Below are positions 9,883-20,690 of a stretch of DNA of 64,000 nt, in pieces. Every line of letters begins with the position of its first letter. Positions within the stretch are counted from its first letter, which is position 1. The stretch comes from Datisca glomerata (Eukaryota > Streptophyta > Magnoliopsida > Cucurbitales > Datiscaceae): NCBI GenBank assembly GCA_003255025.1, contig QANY01013730.1, forward strand, positions 1 to 64,000. Reading direction: 5' to 3'. A program made the translations under genes and the position numbers. The notes beneath the pieces are model-generated. The model searched no databases and had not been told where the DNA came from. It saw nothing but the letters and a program-made list of their open reading frames with translations.

Positions 9883-11897
9883 AGTGTATTGGTTGTTAAA
9901 AAGTCTGTTCGAGCGCATGCCATGCCCAAAATATCTATGCTTAGATATGTTCGTCGAGTTTGGCCCTAAACTCGTTCAATTTAGTCTTTTTCACTCCTTA
10001 CGGCACTAGAAGTACCTAAAACGATATCAACACTCCAAATTCTGATCCCAAACGTGTTTAGGGTGTCAAAAGTCAATTCGAGTAGTTGTCATGTCCAAAA
10101 GAGCCAAGTGTAGCCAAGTTCATCTAGTTTGCTCTCAAAAATGTCCCATTTGGACTTTTTTACTCTGTATGGCAGTTGAAGCACCTAAAACAACCACAAC
10201 ACTCCAAATTATTATCCTTAATGTGTATTGGGTGTCCAAAGTCAGTTTGAGTGAATGTCATGCCCAAAAGATCCAAATTTAACCAACTTCATCTAGTTTG
10301 GCCTAACCACGTTCAATTGGGTCTTTGACTCCATATGGCAGTAGAAGCACCTAAAACAGCCACAAAACTCCTAATTCTTATCCCAAACGTGTATTGAGTG
10401 TGAAAAGTCAGTTCAAGTGCTCGCCATGCCCAAAAGATCCAAGTTTAATCAAGTTCATCTAGTTTGGGCCTAAATACCTCCCATTGAGACTTTTTGACTT
10501 CATAAGGCATTAGAAGCACATTTAATGACAAAAAACACCTCAAATTGTTATTCCAAATGTGTATTGGGTGTCAGAGTCAGTACGTGTGCATGCCATGCCC
10601 AAAAGGTCCAAGTTTAGCAAACTTCAACTAGTTTGGATCTCAACACGTCTAATTGGGCCTTTTTGACTCCTTATGGTACTAGAAGCACCTAAAACAAGCA
10701 CAACACTATAATTATTATCTCAAAAGTCAGTTCGAGGGCATGCCATGCCCAAAAGATCCAAGTTTAGCCAAGTTCATCTAGTTTGGCCCTAAACACATCC
10801 CATTGGGTCTTTTTAACTCAGTATGGCAGTAGAAGCACTTAAAACGACCGCAACACTCCAAATTCTTATCTCGAACGTGTATTGGGTGTCAAAAGTCAGT
10901 TCAAGTGCATGCCATGCCCAAGAGATCCAAGTTTAGCCAAGTTCATCTAGTTTGGCCTAAACACATCCCCTTGGGTCTTTTGACTCTGAATGGAATTAAA
11001 AGCACCTAAAACAACCACAACACTACAAATTCTTATCTCAAATGTGTATTGGGTATCAAAAGTCAGTTCGAGTGCACGCCATGCACAAAAGATCCAAGTT
11101 TAGCCAAGTTCATCTAGTTTGGCCTAACATGTCCCATTGGGTGTTTTTGGTTCTGTATGGCACTAGAAGCCCCTAAAACGACCAACACATTCGAAATTCT
11201 TATATCCCAAACGTGTATTGGTTGTTAAAAGTCAGCTCGAGTGCGTGCCATGCCCATAATATCTATGTTTAGATAAGTTCATCTAGTTTGGCCCTAAACT
11301 CGTTCAATTGGGTCTTTTTTACTCCTTACTGTCCTAGAGCACCTAAAACGACATCAACACTCCAAATTATGATCCCAAACGTGTTTAGGATGTCAAAAGT
11401 CAATTCGAGTATATGCCATGCCCAAAAGAGTGAAGTTTAGCCAAGTTCATCTAGTTTGGGCCCAAAAATGTCCCATTTGGACTTGTTGACTCTGTATGGA
11501 AGTAGAAGCACCTAAAACAGCCACAACCCTCCAAATTCATATCCCTAATGTGTATTGGGTGTCCAAAGTCAGTTCGAGGGAATGTCATGTCCAAAAGATT
11601 CAAATTTAGCGAAGTTCATCTAGTTTGGCCTAAACACGTTTAATTGGGTCTTTTTAAACCCATATGGGAGTAGAAGCACCTAAAACAGCCACAACACTCC
11701 AAATTCTTATCGTAAACGTGTATTGGTTGTCAAAAGTTAGTTTGAGTGCACGCCATACAGAAAAGGTCCAAGTTTAGCCAAGTTCATCTAGCAAAGCCTA
11801 AACATATCCCATTGGATCTGTTTTACTCCGAATGGTAGTAGAAGCACCTAAAATGACCACAACACTCCAAACTCTTATCCCAAACATGTATTGGGTA
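9883..11897. repeat. Satellite array 1, about 169-bp monomers (about 12 copies)
   Basis: Head-to-tail degenerate monomers contain, in order, ACGTGTATTGGGTGTCAAAA, GCATGCCATGCCCAAAAGAT, CAAGTTCATCTAGTTTGGCC, CACGTCCCATTGGGTC, TATGGCACTAGAAGCACC and CCACAACACTCCAAATTC. Spacing between equivalent points is 167-170 bp (for example 10741 to 10910). Related arrays occur at 37389-38282, 44453-45843 and 58780-61233. There is no meaningful open frame. The size is that of a nucleosome-length satellite, typical of plant centromeric and heterochromatic repeats, but that location is not shown by the sequence. Confidence 0.95.
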
Positions 11898-11907
11898 ATC
11901 TAATTTG

Positions 11908-11941
11908 TTCTAGAGAGAGAATCTGTGACATCTCTCTAGAA
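11908..11941 (+). other. 5'-UTR hairpin of LINE-D
   Basis: The inverted repeat TTCTAGAGAGA (11908-11918) and TCTCTCTAGAA (11931-11941) has a 12-nt loop and lies 62 nt upstream of the ORF1 ATG at 12003. Equivalent hairpins sit at the 5' ends of LINE-H and LINE-C. Confidence 0.75.
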
Positions 11942-12002
11942 TTTCACTTCTTCTCACGGGTTCCTCCTTCCAGGAGGAGGATCCTCTTTTTACAAGCCTA
12001 CA

Positions 12003-13077
12003 ATGGTTAATGATGCATTTATTCAAGCAAATCATGTTTCTTATGCTTCTTCATTGGGGGAAGCGTTAAGTTTTCAAGTTGAAAATGAAGAAGAAAGGGT
12101 GATTGAGAATGTTAGAGCACGTGCATTTAATATCTCTGAAGCTCCTTAAGCTTGCATTAATGGAGCTGCTAACCTCAATGGTGCCTCTGGGAGCTTCTAG
12201 CAATGATAATGAGCGGGATAAATCACCTAAGGACAACATTAATGGTGGAGTGAAGCTCTTTTCTTCATTAAATGAAGAACCTTTTTCACAAGTTCAAGGA
12301 CTTGAAGACATATCTCACTTTCAAGGGAGTTAACTACCCCGATCATATTGGAGCATGGAGAAGAGGCTTCAAAGGTACGGATTAATGAGTCTTTATGTGA
12401 TTCTATTACTTTAGGGGTTCCTTCATCATTCGGTGGAGCCCCACGCCATGCAAATGAGGCTTCTACAGGTCATGGAAAAGAAGAAGAGCATGAACAGCAT
12501 GAAAAGAAGCCACCAAGCACATTCCCTTTGACTGAAAAACTCAGACAGATTGCAAAGGGTCATTTGGCCAAAGGAGGAGCACGGAGGAGAGAGATGAACA
12601 AGGGTGAGAGCCTTTTTCCAGTGGTCAATGAGGGTACCTTAGGGAGCCAATCACATTCTGCCACCTCACTATCTAATGCTAACCCTAGTTGTGCATGGGG
12701 AGTGGGTTTTGACAAGCAATCAGAACTTGAAGCAAAATGACACATGCAAGAAGAGGAAGGACAATGTCTAGACCTGACCTTGCGCGATTTGGGTAATATT
12801 AAAGCAAACCCTAAGCTTGCAAGGACAGGCAACAATCCCCAAAAACCGGAGCAAGGACAATAGTCCTTAAATGCGGCTGTACCTGCAAACAAAAGGGATT
12901 TGACTTTGTATCTTCACAAGACAACATTGGAGCATGCCTCTATTGTAGTACATACCAAGCATGGAAAAGATACTCCCCACGTCAGCTCCATTGACCGTAC
13001 AAGACATGGCAGCGCATTTCAAGGAGAAAGGACAACATGCTTTGTCCTTGCAAGGTACATCTCGCCATGCTTTGTCT
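12003..13077 (+). pseudogene. LINE-D ORF1, N-terminal part
   Basis: The ATG at 12003 starts MVNDAFIQ, matching the MVNDEYIK start of the intact LINE-C ORF1. The rest is a low-complexity, Ser/Lys/Glu-rich N-terminal region with several frameshifts. The segments VPSSFGGAPRHANEAST (12415-12470) and KGGARRREMNKGE are shared with the LINE-H ORF1 on the other strand at 43440-43640. No known domain is expected in this part. In active copies ORF1 would be the RNA-binding chaperone. It is interrupted at 13082 by GyX-2. Confidence 0.8.
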
Positions 13078-13082
13078 CCTTC
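13078..13082. repeat. Target-site duplication CCTTC (left) of GyX-2
   Basis: CCTTC abuts the 5' LTR start and recurs at 22070-22074 immediately after the 3' LTR end. Confidence 0.95.
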
Positions 13083-13898
13083 TGTTAAGGATAAACCTAT
13101 ACACCAAGTTCAAAGGATTCAACATCTTAAAGATGAGCATGATCAAGAAGGCAAGAAGCGAGTTCAAGAGGTTTCTAGTCCAATTAGCATGCCTTAAGGA
13201 CCAATAATAAGGTCGCGGTCTAAGAAGCTTCAACAAGATTTAATCCACCATTTGCAAGGCTTAGTCAATTCAGCTAGTGAAGGTCTACAAGGACATCAAA
13301 ACTTTGGGATAAGTGTAACATGAGTCCAGTACAACTTGGTTCAAGTCCAAGCTATTAATGGGTTGGATTAAGTATGTAATGGGCCATTTTTGTGTTACCT
13401 TTAGGGCTGAACGAAATTTCACTTTATTTAGAGTCCATTAGTTTTATTTTGCATAATATAGTCTATTCTTAATTATTATTTAAAATATAATTAGGTTAGT
13501 TTCCAGGTTAGTTTCCTATTCTTGGGTTTTAGGATTTTAGGAAACCTTTGTAAATGCTATAAATATGCCTTGCTAAAATGTTTTAAGGGTCCAGAATTTT
13601 AATTGAATAAAAAACCAAAAGGTTGTTTTTCTTTTATCTATGTGTTCTTGAGTATAATACATGCTTTAAGAAATATTCAAGTAGATTGATCACCTTCTTG
13701 TGGAGTGTTTCGAAACTGGAATTCAAAAACAAGTTTTCTTTATTCTAGTTCTTGATCATCTATCTAAGAAATCTATTTTTTTCTAGCCCTTTCTTAGGGG
13801 GTTGTTGCCGAATTGGTTATTGGAGTTTTCACGTTAATGCTTCGTGGGTTCCTATACGTAAAGGGGTTCTCAAGCTTATTCTTGGAGATTCCGTATCA
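13083..13898 (+). repeat. 5' LTR of GyX-2
   Basis: The 816-bp LTR begins TGTTAAGGATAAACC and ends CGTATCA. A small tandem duplication of AGGTTAGTTTCC (13493-13515) is unique to this copy. The polyprotein-tail reading at its start ends early at a changed codon near 13196. Confidence 0.95.
13558..13565 (+). promoter_or_regulatory. TATA-like element in GyX-2 5' LTR
   Basis: TATAAATA sits at the position conserved among GyX LTRs (7011, 21742, 61801). Confidence 0.6.
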
Positions 13899-13900
13899 TT

Positions 13901-13912
13901 TGGTATCAGAGC
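13901..13912 (+). other. Primer-binding site, initiator-Met tRNA type
   Basis: TGGTATCAGAGC lies 2 bp after the LTR end and matches the canonical plant initiator-Met tRNA complement. Confidence 0.95.
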
Positions 13913-14124
13913 TTTGGCTCTAGATCAGGTTTTTCTCTTTAAAATTTCATTTTTTTAATTCTGATTTCTTGTGTTTTTCTTGTTCTTTGAATTCAATTTT
14001 GGGTTTATAGTTGTAGTTCAAAAAAAAGAGAAAAAAAGAAGAAGAAAATTCGTGCGAAAAAAAGAGCACGTATCAAAAAAAGAAGAAGAAGAGAGAATTT
14101 TGTTCGAAAAAAAGAAGGGAACGA

Positions 14125-14480
14125 AAATAGTTACTTTCCTAATTCTAGGAAGATATTTGTTTCTAAATTTGTTACTTTCCTAAATTGGTCATTTTTCTAT
14201 TTTTTTTCCTTTCCTACATTCATACATTCCTAAATTCTCTACTTTCTTAAATTCACTACTTTCCTAGATTAGTCTCTTTCATAAATTCATATTTTCTTAA
14301 ATTAGTTACTTTCCTACATTCTTTACTTTCCTAACTTCATTACTTTCCTAAAATTAGTTACTTTCATAAATTCTTTACTTTCCTAACTTCAATACTTTCC
14401 TAAAATTAGAGACTTTCCTAAAATTTGTTAGTTTCCTAAATTCGTTACTTTCCTAAATTCATTACTTTCCTAAATTTGTT
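14125..14480 (+). repeat. Leader minisatellite of GyX-2
   Basis: Degenerate tandem units around TTACTTTCCTAAATTC correspond in position to 4056-4450 of GyX-1 and 62310-62705 of GyX-3, but with fewer units. Confidence 0.85.
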
Positions 14481-14642
14481 TCCCGTTAAACTTGTTTTGA
14501 AAATTTCAGTGTTGAAATTCTACACATTACAAGCTATTTGAATTGTTTTAAAAGTGTGATTCACCTAAGAACATGAAAGAATAAGCTAGAGTGATGTGAG
14601 GAAAAACCATGAGTGAATTTTTTTTTTGTTTTTGAGTTGAAC

Positions 14643-14689
14643 ACGAGTGACCCCCATTTTTTTTTTCGGTAAAAACGAGTGACCCCCAT
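14643..14689. mobile_element. 17-bp LINE insertion with perfect 15-bp TSD
   Basis: ACGAGTGACCCCCAT occurs at 14643-14657 and again at 14675-14689. Between them lies a 17-bp insert (14658-14674), TTTTTTTTTCGGTAAAA. The first 16 bases match the extreme 3' end of the LINE-C family on the minus strand (poly-T then CGGTAAA, as at 25294-25309). GyX-1 and GyX-3 have an uninterrupted single copy at this place. This is a target-primed LINE insertion truncated after about seven non-poly(A) bases. Confidence 0.88.
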
Positions 14690-15540
14690 CTTTAGAGTGT
14701 AAACATGTTCCTGATGCTATGCTACGTGAGGCTCAACGAGGAGAGTTTACACATTTTAATCGAAATATGGAGGCCATGAGGGATGCATTAGAGCGTATGA
14801 ATGCAAGGTTGCAGGCGGTTGAAAGAGCAACTCCAAATCACAACGAGAGGCCACGAGGAGGCAGAAACTGAATATCTTAAGTTGATGACTTGGAAGATAA
14901 TTATTTTGATTATAATGAGGATGATGATGATACAATTTTTGGAAGGGTCATGCCTAGAGGAGGAAGAGAAGGTCACGGTTTTGGTAGAGGTAGAGGGAGA
15001 ATGCGAGAAAGTAAATTCCATGGTCGAAACTGAGGCAATGATGATTTTGTAGATAGAAATTGGGAAGCATTAAACTTAAAATACCTCATTTTCAAGGTAA
15101 ATCAGATCCGGAGGCGTATTTACAATGGGAAAAGAAGGTGGAACTCATATTTGATTGTCATCAATTTAGTGAGGAGAAGAAGGTCAAGTTGGCGGTCACC
15201 CAATTTTCAGATTATGCTATAGCTTGGTGGGATCAATTGGTGACAAGTAGAAGAAGAAATTTGGAGAATACAATTGAGACTTGGAATGATCTCAAGTCTA
15301 CAATGATGAAGAGATTTGTACCTAGGCATTTTCATAGGGAACTTGTGCAAAAACTTCAAGTTCTTAAACAAGGCAGTAGGGGTGTGGATGATATCTACAA
15401 GGAGATGGAAATGCTCATGACTAGGGCTGATATAGAGGAAGATACAGAGATTACTATGGCACGTTTCTTGGCTGGTTTGAACAAGGAGATAGCTGACCGA
15501 GTTGATTTGCAACCTTATGTGGAGTTAGGAGAGATGGTGC
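14690..15540 (+). pseudogene. GyX-2 gag, first part
   Basis: Leader and gag are fused by a deletion at about 14705, where the pre-gag block runs straight into the sequence for PDAMLREAQRGEF and removes the start codon. The Asp-rich and RG-rich segments follow. Then the capsid domain (15060-15540) reads GSIKLKIPHFQGKSDPEAY, WWDQL, IETWNDLK and FLAGLNKEIADRVDLQ. It is about as close to GyX-1 as the two LTRs are to each other. It is interrupted at 15555 by LINE-B and continues at 18213. Confidence 0.87.
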
Positions 15541-15555
15541 ACATTGCCATCAAGG
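15541..15555. repeat. Target-site duplication (left) of LINE-B
   Basis: ACATTGCCATCAAGG is repeated exactly at 18198-18212 directly after the LINE-B poly(A). Confidence 0.95.
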
Positions 15556-18197
15556 GCATGAGAAGTGAGTGAGTGGTGCTAAGGCCATTTTTCCTAATTG
15601 AGAGGTGGTAGTAAACTACAATTTTGCTGCAGGGGGTAGAATTTGGGTTGCTTGAGACTCAAAAGTACTTGATGTAATAGTTTTGGATACTGCTGACCAA
15701 GTTTTATTTTGTAAGCTTACTATTAAGCATTATAATGTTATATGTTATATCACATTCGTGTATGCTTCAAATTCTAAAGAGAATAGGAAGAAGCTTTGGG
15801 AATCCTTGTGCTCCCACCACTCACTCAGTTCTCATGCCCCATGGCTTATCATCGGAGATTTCAATGTTATTGCCTCCCCTAGTGAGAAATATGGAGAAGC
15901 TAAGGGATGGGATGAAGGCATCTTTGACTTCAACAAATGAACTTTCATTATTGAGGTTGAGGACCTTGCATACTCAGGTAGTCAATTCACATGGTCAAAC
16001 AAGCATAATGATGGAACCTTTATTATGTGTAAGTTGGATAGAGCCATGGTAAATATTCATTGGATGGACTCGTTCCCCGACACAAAGTGTCTCTTTGCTC
16101 CTCCTGGCATCTATGTTCACAGTCCAATTGTCTTACAAATGGAGAAGGACTCATGTAAACCAAGGGTAAGCTTCAAGTTTTTTGAGTTTTGGTTTGAAAG
16201 AGAAGGGTTTTGGCAGCTTTTGGACAGAGTTTTGGGGGCTGAGATTTCAAGGATAGCAATGTTTAGGCTCTGTAAGAAGCTTAAAGCACTCAAAGGTGAA
16301 CTGAGGAGGTTCAACCAAAGATTTTGCAGTGATCTTCCTTCTAGAGTTAAATTGGCTGAAGCACACATGGAGTCAATTCAAAACTTGTTGGGAAATGACC
16401 CTTTAAATGCATTGTTATAGGCTCAGGAGAGAGATGCATGCTCCAAATTCTTTGAGCGTAGACATGCTGAAGAGAGCTTCTACAGGCAGAAGTCAAGAGT
16501 ACAGTGGACTCAGTTAGGTGATCAGAACACTTCTTTCTTTTTTCAAAGAATGAAAAAGAATAGATTCAAAACCAGGATTACACACCTGGACAACCAAGGC
16601 TCTCTACTTACTTCCCATGAGGAGATCTTGGATCATATATCAGATTACTTCAAAAATATCTTGGGTACACCAAATGAAGAAATGGGAGTCAATTGGTGTA
16701 TACATGATTGTGCTTTGCCAAGAAAGCTTGGACCTGATCAGGCTGTACCTTTGGCTCTTCCCATTGAAGAAAATGAGGTCAAGCAAGCTATTTTTGGAAG
16801 TGGCAAAGCTCCTAGACCAGATGGTTTTTCAGTTGGGTTATTTAAGAAAGCATGGCATGTGGTGGGTGAGGATGTAACCAAAGCTGTTTTGGAGTTCTTT
16901 ACTACAGGTAACCTCCTAAAAGAGGTTAACTCAACTGCAATCACCTTAATACCAAAGGTCCCTAATCCCACTAGTATTGAGGACTTTAGACCTATCTCTT
17001 GCTGCAATGCATCACAAAAATACTCGCTGAAAGACTCAAGCTTGTATTACCCAACATCATAAGTCAGAACCAAAGTGCCTTTATCCCAGCAAGAAGAATG
17101 GCTGACAATATTTTTCTCTCCCAAGAATTGCTTAGAAGCTACCATAGATCACATGGTTTGTCAAGGTGTGCTCTCAAGGTGGACCTTAAGAAAGCCTATG
17201 ATAGTGTGAACTGGTCACTAATAGATAAAGCTTTTCAATGCCTTGGCTTCCCAAATGTTTTCATTTCTTGGGTCATGGAGTGCCTTTCTTCTCCCTCATA
17301 CTCAGTGAATATAAATGGTGAGCTGCATGGTTACTTTAGGGGTGCTAAAGGAATTAGACAAGGGGATCCAATCTCTCCTTACATCTTTGACATCATCATG
17401 GAGGTCTTGACAGGGATCTTGAGCTTTGCAGCCAAACACTCAGAGTTCCAGTTCCAATTGAGGTGCAAAGGATCTTGAGTCAATCTGTGCTTTGCTGATG
17501 ACCTACTCTTGTTCTGTAAAGGAGACAAAAACAGCGTGCATGTCCTTAAGGAAGCTTTGGCCATTTTCCAAGAGCTATCAGGGCTTCAACCAAATATTTC
17601 AAAGAGTCAACTGTTCTTATCAGGGGTGAGCCCAGAGATGTGTTGGCTACCAGGAGACACATGAGCATCTTTTTGTCAATTGTTGTTATTCAGTCAGAGT
17701 ATGGGCCACACTTGTGAACAAATGTGATCTACACTGTCAAGTTAGGGATTGGGGTCAGTTTGTAGATAGGATGCTAGCTAATGCAAAAGGGAAGTCACTC
17801 AGAGGAGTCTTAGTTAAGCTAGCTTTTACTTCCTTCATCTATTATATATGGAGAGAAAGAAATGCAAGGATTTTTTAAGGCAAAATCAGATATTCCAAGA
17901 TCCTATTGAAGCTATTTCACAATTAGTCAGATTAAGGCTTTGGGATTCGAAGTGTTTTGGCACTAATGATACTAATCTACGTTTAGTGGATAGATGGGGT
18001 CTTAACCCAAGCATTTTGTAAACCTTGGCTGTCTTATGAAGCCTTGATATCTAATTTCAGTACTTTACATATTACCAGTTTAATTTGCATGCAGATCTTA
18101 AGCCTTTGATTAGGCACTAATTTTGTATTTCCTGGGGTATGCCCCTTGTACATGTGTAAGTATCTTTTGGTTTATACAATTTGTTTACCAAAAAAAA
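15556..18197 (+). mobile_element. LINE-B, 5'-truncated L1-type LINE inside GyX-2 gag
   Basis: A perfect 15-bp TSD (ACATTGCCATCAAGG) bounds it. The first 20 bp (15556-15576) match no other LINE copy here and look like junction filler. Homology starts in the middle of the endonuclease (AKAIFPNWEVV region), passes GDFN (15850-15870), then the reverse transcriptase with the segments GKAPRPDG, LIPKVPNP, KVDLKKAYDS and IRQGDPISPY, up to VNLCFADDLLLFCKG, where a stop precedes the FADD region. At about 17638 it jumps, by an internal deletion of roughly 1 kb, to the zf-RVT end (GYQETHEH), then a 3' UTR with the GGGGTATGCCCC hairpin and poly(A). Dead on arrival because it is 5' truncated. Confidence 0.93.
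18134..18145 (+). other. 3'-UTR hairpin of LINE-B
   Basis: GGGGTATGCCCC, a 4-bp G/C stem with a TATG loop, lies about 45 nt before the poly(A). The same motif is found in LINE-C, LINE-G (twice) and LINE-K. Confidence 0.75.
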
Positions 18198-18212
18198 ACA
18201 TTGCCATCAAGG
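18198..18212. repeat. Target-site duplication (right) of LINE-B
   Basis: This second copy of ACATTGCCATCAAGG follows the poly(A) tail directly. GyX-2 gag resumes here. Confidence 0.95.
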
Positions 18213-19478
18213 TGAAAAAGCAACTCCAAGGAAGAGGGGCAGCAAAGTATGTTTCCAAACCTTATTCCAACTATAATTCTACTTGGAAAAGGGATGGGAG
18301 GAGTGATTTTAAGGTTGGAAATAAAGCTGCTTATGATGGTTCAAAGAGAAAGACAGATTCGATTTACAAAGAAAAATCCAAACTCGAAGAGCCTGAAGGG
18401 AGAAATAGAGACATTAAGTGTTGGAAGTGTCAAGGTGTAGGTCATATTAGCAAGGACTGACCTAATAGGAGAACTATGACCCTACGAAATGGTGAGATAG
18501 TGACTGATGAAGACGAGGGTAACAATGAAAGCGATGCGGAGGAAAAGCCGAATTGGAGAGTTGTACTGAAGGGAGCATTAAAGAACTGATTAGGGGTGAT
18601 GTGTTGGTTAAAGTCGTACTCTTAACACCCAATTGAAGGAGGATTGTCATTAGGAGCAGCGAGAGAACTTGTTCCATACAAGGTGTCATGTTAAAGGCAA
18701 GGCATGAAATGTGATTATCGATGGTGGGAGTTGCACTAATGTGGTGAGTACAATCTTGATTAATCGATTGTGGTTGTCTACTGCACTACACCCCATACAA
18801 GCTTAAGTGGCTTAATGATTGTGGTCAAGGTGAATAGGTAATCTACTATCTCATTTTCAATTGGTAAATATCATGATGAAGTGTTGCGTGATGTGGTTCG
18901 TATGAATCCTGGAGATATTTTGCTTGGTAGGCCGTGGCAATTTGATAGGAGAGCTATGCATGATGGGTACCTCAATAGGTATACATTCACCAAGGATGGA
19001 CGGAAAACCATACTAACACCACTTTCCTCAAAAGAAGTGTATGAAGACCAATCTAAAATGGAAAGGATGAGAGTGGAGGCTGAAAAGAAAGAAAAAGAGT
19101 GCAAGAAAAGTGCTTTAGAGAGTGAAAACAAAAGGAGTGAAAAGAAAGAGGGAAAAGAAAAAGGAGAGAAAAGTGCAAAGAGTGTGAGTTTAGTAGCCAA
19201 GGCAAGTGAGGTTAGATATGCATTGTACTCCAATCGGCCTATATTTGTACTCTTGTATAAATGAGCTTATTTTGTAACTAATGAACTTAACCCCTCTTTG
19301 CCTAGTGTGTTTGTTGATCTTTTGCAGGAATTTGAAGACATGTTTCCTGAGGAGATGCCAGTTGTTTACCACCAATTAGAGGCATAGAACATCAAATTGA
19401 CTTCATTCCAGGAGCTTCCATACCCAATAGGCCAGCGTATAGAACAAATCCAAGTGAGACAAAGGAGATCTAAAAACA
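18213..19478 (+). pseudogene. GyX-2 gag end, protease and charged linker
   Basis: The gag tail leads to a CCHC knuckle, CWKCQGVGHISKD, whose last Cys codon is now a stop (18458-18460). The protease follows with the DGGSCTN active-site motif near 18720-18745, several stops and frameshifts, then GDILLGRPWQFDRR (18908-18950). A Lys/Glu/Ser-rich linker (19060-19200) comes next, then the FEDMFPEEMP segment that precedes RT in plant gypsy polyproteins. The aspartic protease would have processed Gag-Pol. It is non-functional. Confidence 0.85.
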
Positions 19479-20690
19479 AGTGGAGGAGTTGCTAGCTAAG
19501 GGGTATGTGAGGGAGAGTTTAAGTCCTTGTTCGGTTCCTGTTATTCTTGTGCCAAAGAAGGATGGAACATGGAGGATGTGTGTGGACTGTCGAGCCATCA
19601 ATAAAATCACTATAAAGTATCGTCACCCTCTTCTTCGGTTAGATGACATGCTTGATGAATTATATGGTTCTTGTTTGTTCACTAAGATAGGCTTGAAATA
19701 TGGTTATAATCAAATTCGAATGAATGTTGGAGATGAATGGAAAACAACATTTAAGACAAAGTATGGGTTGTGTGAGTGGCTTGTTATGGCATTTGGTCTT
19801 ACTAATGCACCTAGCACATTCATGAGATTGATGAGCCATGTATTGCGTCAAGTACTAGAAATAATTCGGCAAGAAAAGTTGTATGCTAACCTTAAGAAGT
19901 GTAGTTTTTGCATGGAAAATGTTAATTTTCTTAGTTTTGTAGTGTCTAGTCAAGGTATTGAGGTTGATGAAGACAAGGTAAGAGCCATTAAGGTATGGAC
20001 AAGACCAAAGAATGCTAGTGAGGTGAGGAGCTTTCATGGGCTTGCTGGTTTCTATAAGAGATTCATTAGGGATTTTAGCACAATAGCTGCACCTTTGAAT
20101 GAGTTAGTTAAGAAAAATGTTTGTTTTGTTTGGAGTGAGGCATAAGAACATGCATTTAATGAACTTAAAGATAAATTGTGTGCTGCACCTTTACTTGCTT
20201 TACCTAACTTTAATAAAACTTTTGAGATTGAATGTGATGCTAGTGACATAGGAATTAGAGCTGTTTTGATGCAGAACCAAATACCACTAATGTACTTTAG
20301 TGAAAAGTTAAGTGGGGCAGCCTTGAAGTATCCAACATATGACAAGGAATTATATGATTTGATTCAAGCTCTACAAACATGGCAGCATTATTTATGGCCT
20401 AGGGAGTTTGTGATACACACTAACCATGAAAGTCTAAAGCATTTAAAGGGTCAAGATAAGCTGACCGTAGGCATGCTAAATGGGTGGAGTTCATTGAAAC
20501 ATTCCCATATGTGATTAAGTATAAGCAAGGTAAAGAGAATATAGTTGTGGATGCATTATCCAGAAGGTATACTCTACTTAATTCTCTTAGTGCTAAATTG
20601 TTAGGTTTTGAGCATATTAAGGGTTTGTATCAATATGATGATGATTTTGGTGATATGCATCTTGTGATCGTGGGGCTGTTACGGATGATT
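19479..20690 (+). pseudogene. GyX-2 reverse transcriptase and RNase H remnant
   Basis: The RT starts with [38 protein letters not shown] sequence. The motif-A Asp is replaced (FTKIGLK for the usual FxKxDL). The segment around the catalytic FDDIL motif (about 29 codons) is deleted in frame at about 19853, where HVLRQ runs straight into [13 protein letters not shown]. GyZ at 48040-48060 keeps FDDIL and shows what is missing. RNase H follows ([47 protein letters not shown]), with a stop at 20143 and a frameshift at about 20465, then the [15 protein letters not shown] end. Polymerase activity is impossible because both metal-binding motifs are lost. Confidence 0.9.

Noticed and set aside
9883..11897. 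Possible CRISPR-like array of regular repeats
   Set aside because: Units are contiguous and degenerate over the whole 169 bp, with no repeat/spacer alternation, and the context is a plant genome.
12900..13088. 62-codon frame beside the GyX-2 border as a gene
   Set aside because: It is LINE-D ORF1 sequence in a shifted frame; related sequence occurs on the minus strand in LINE-H.
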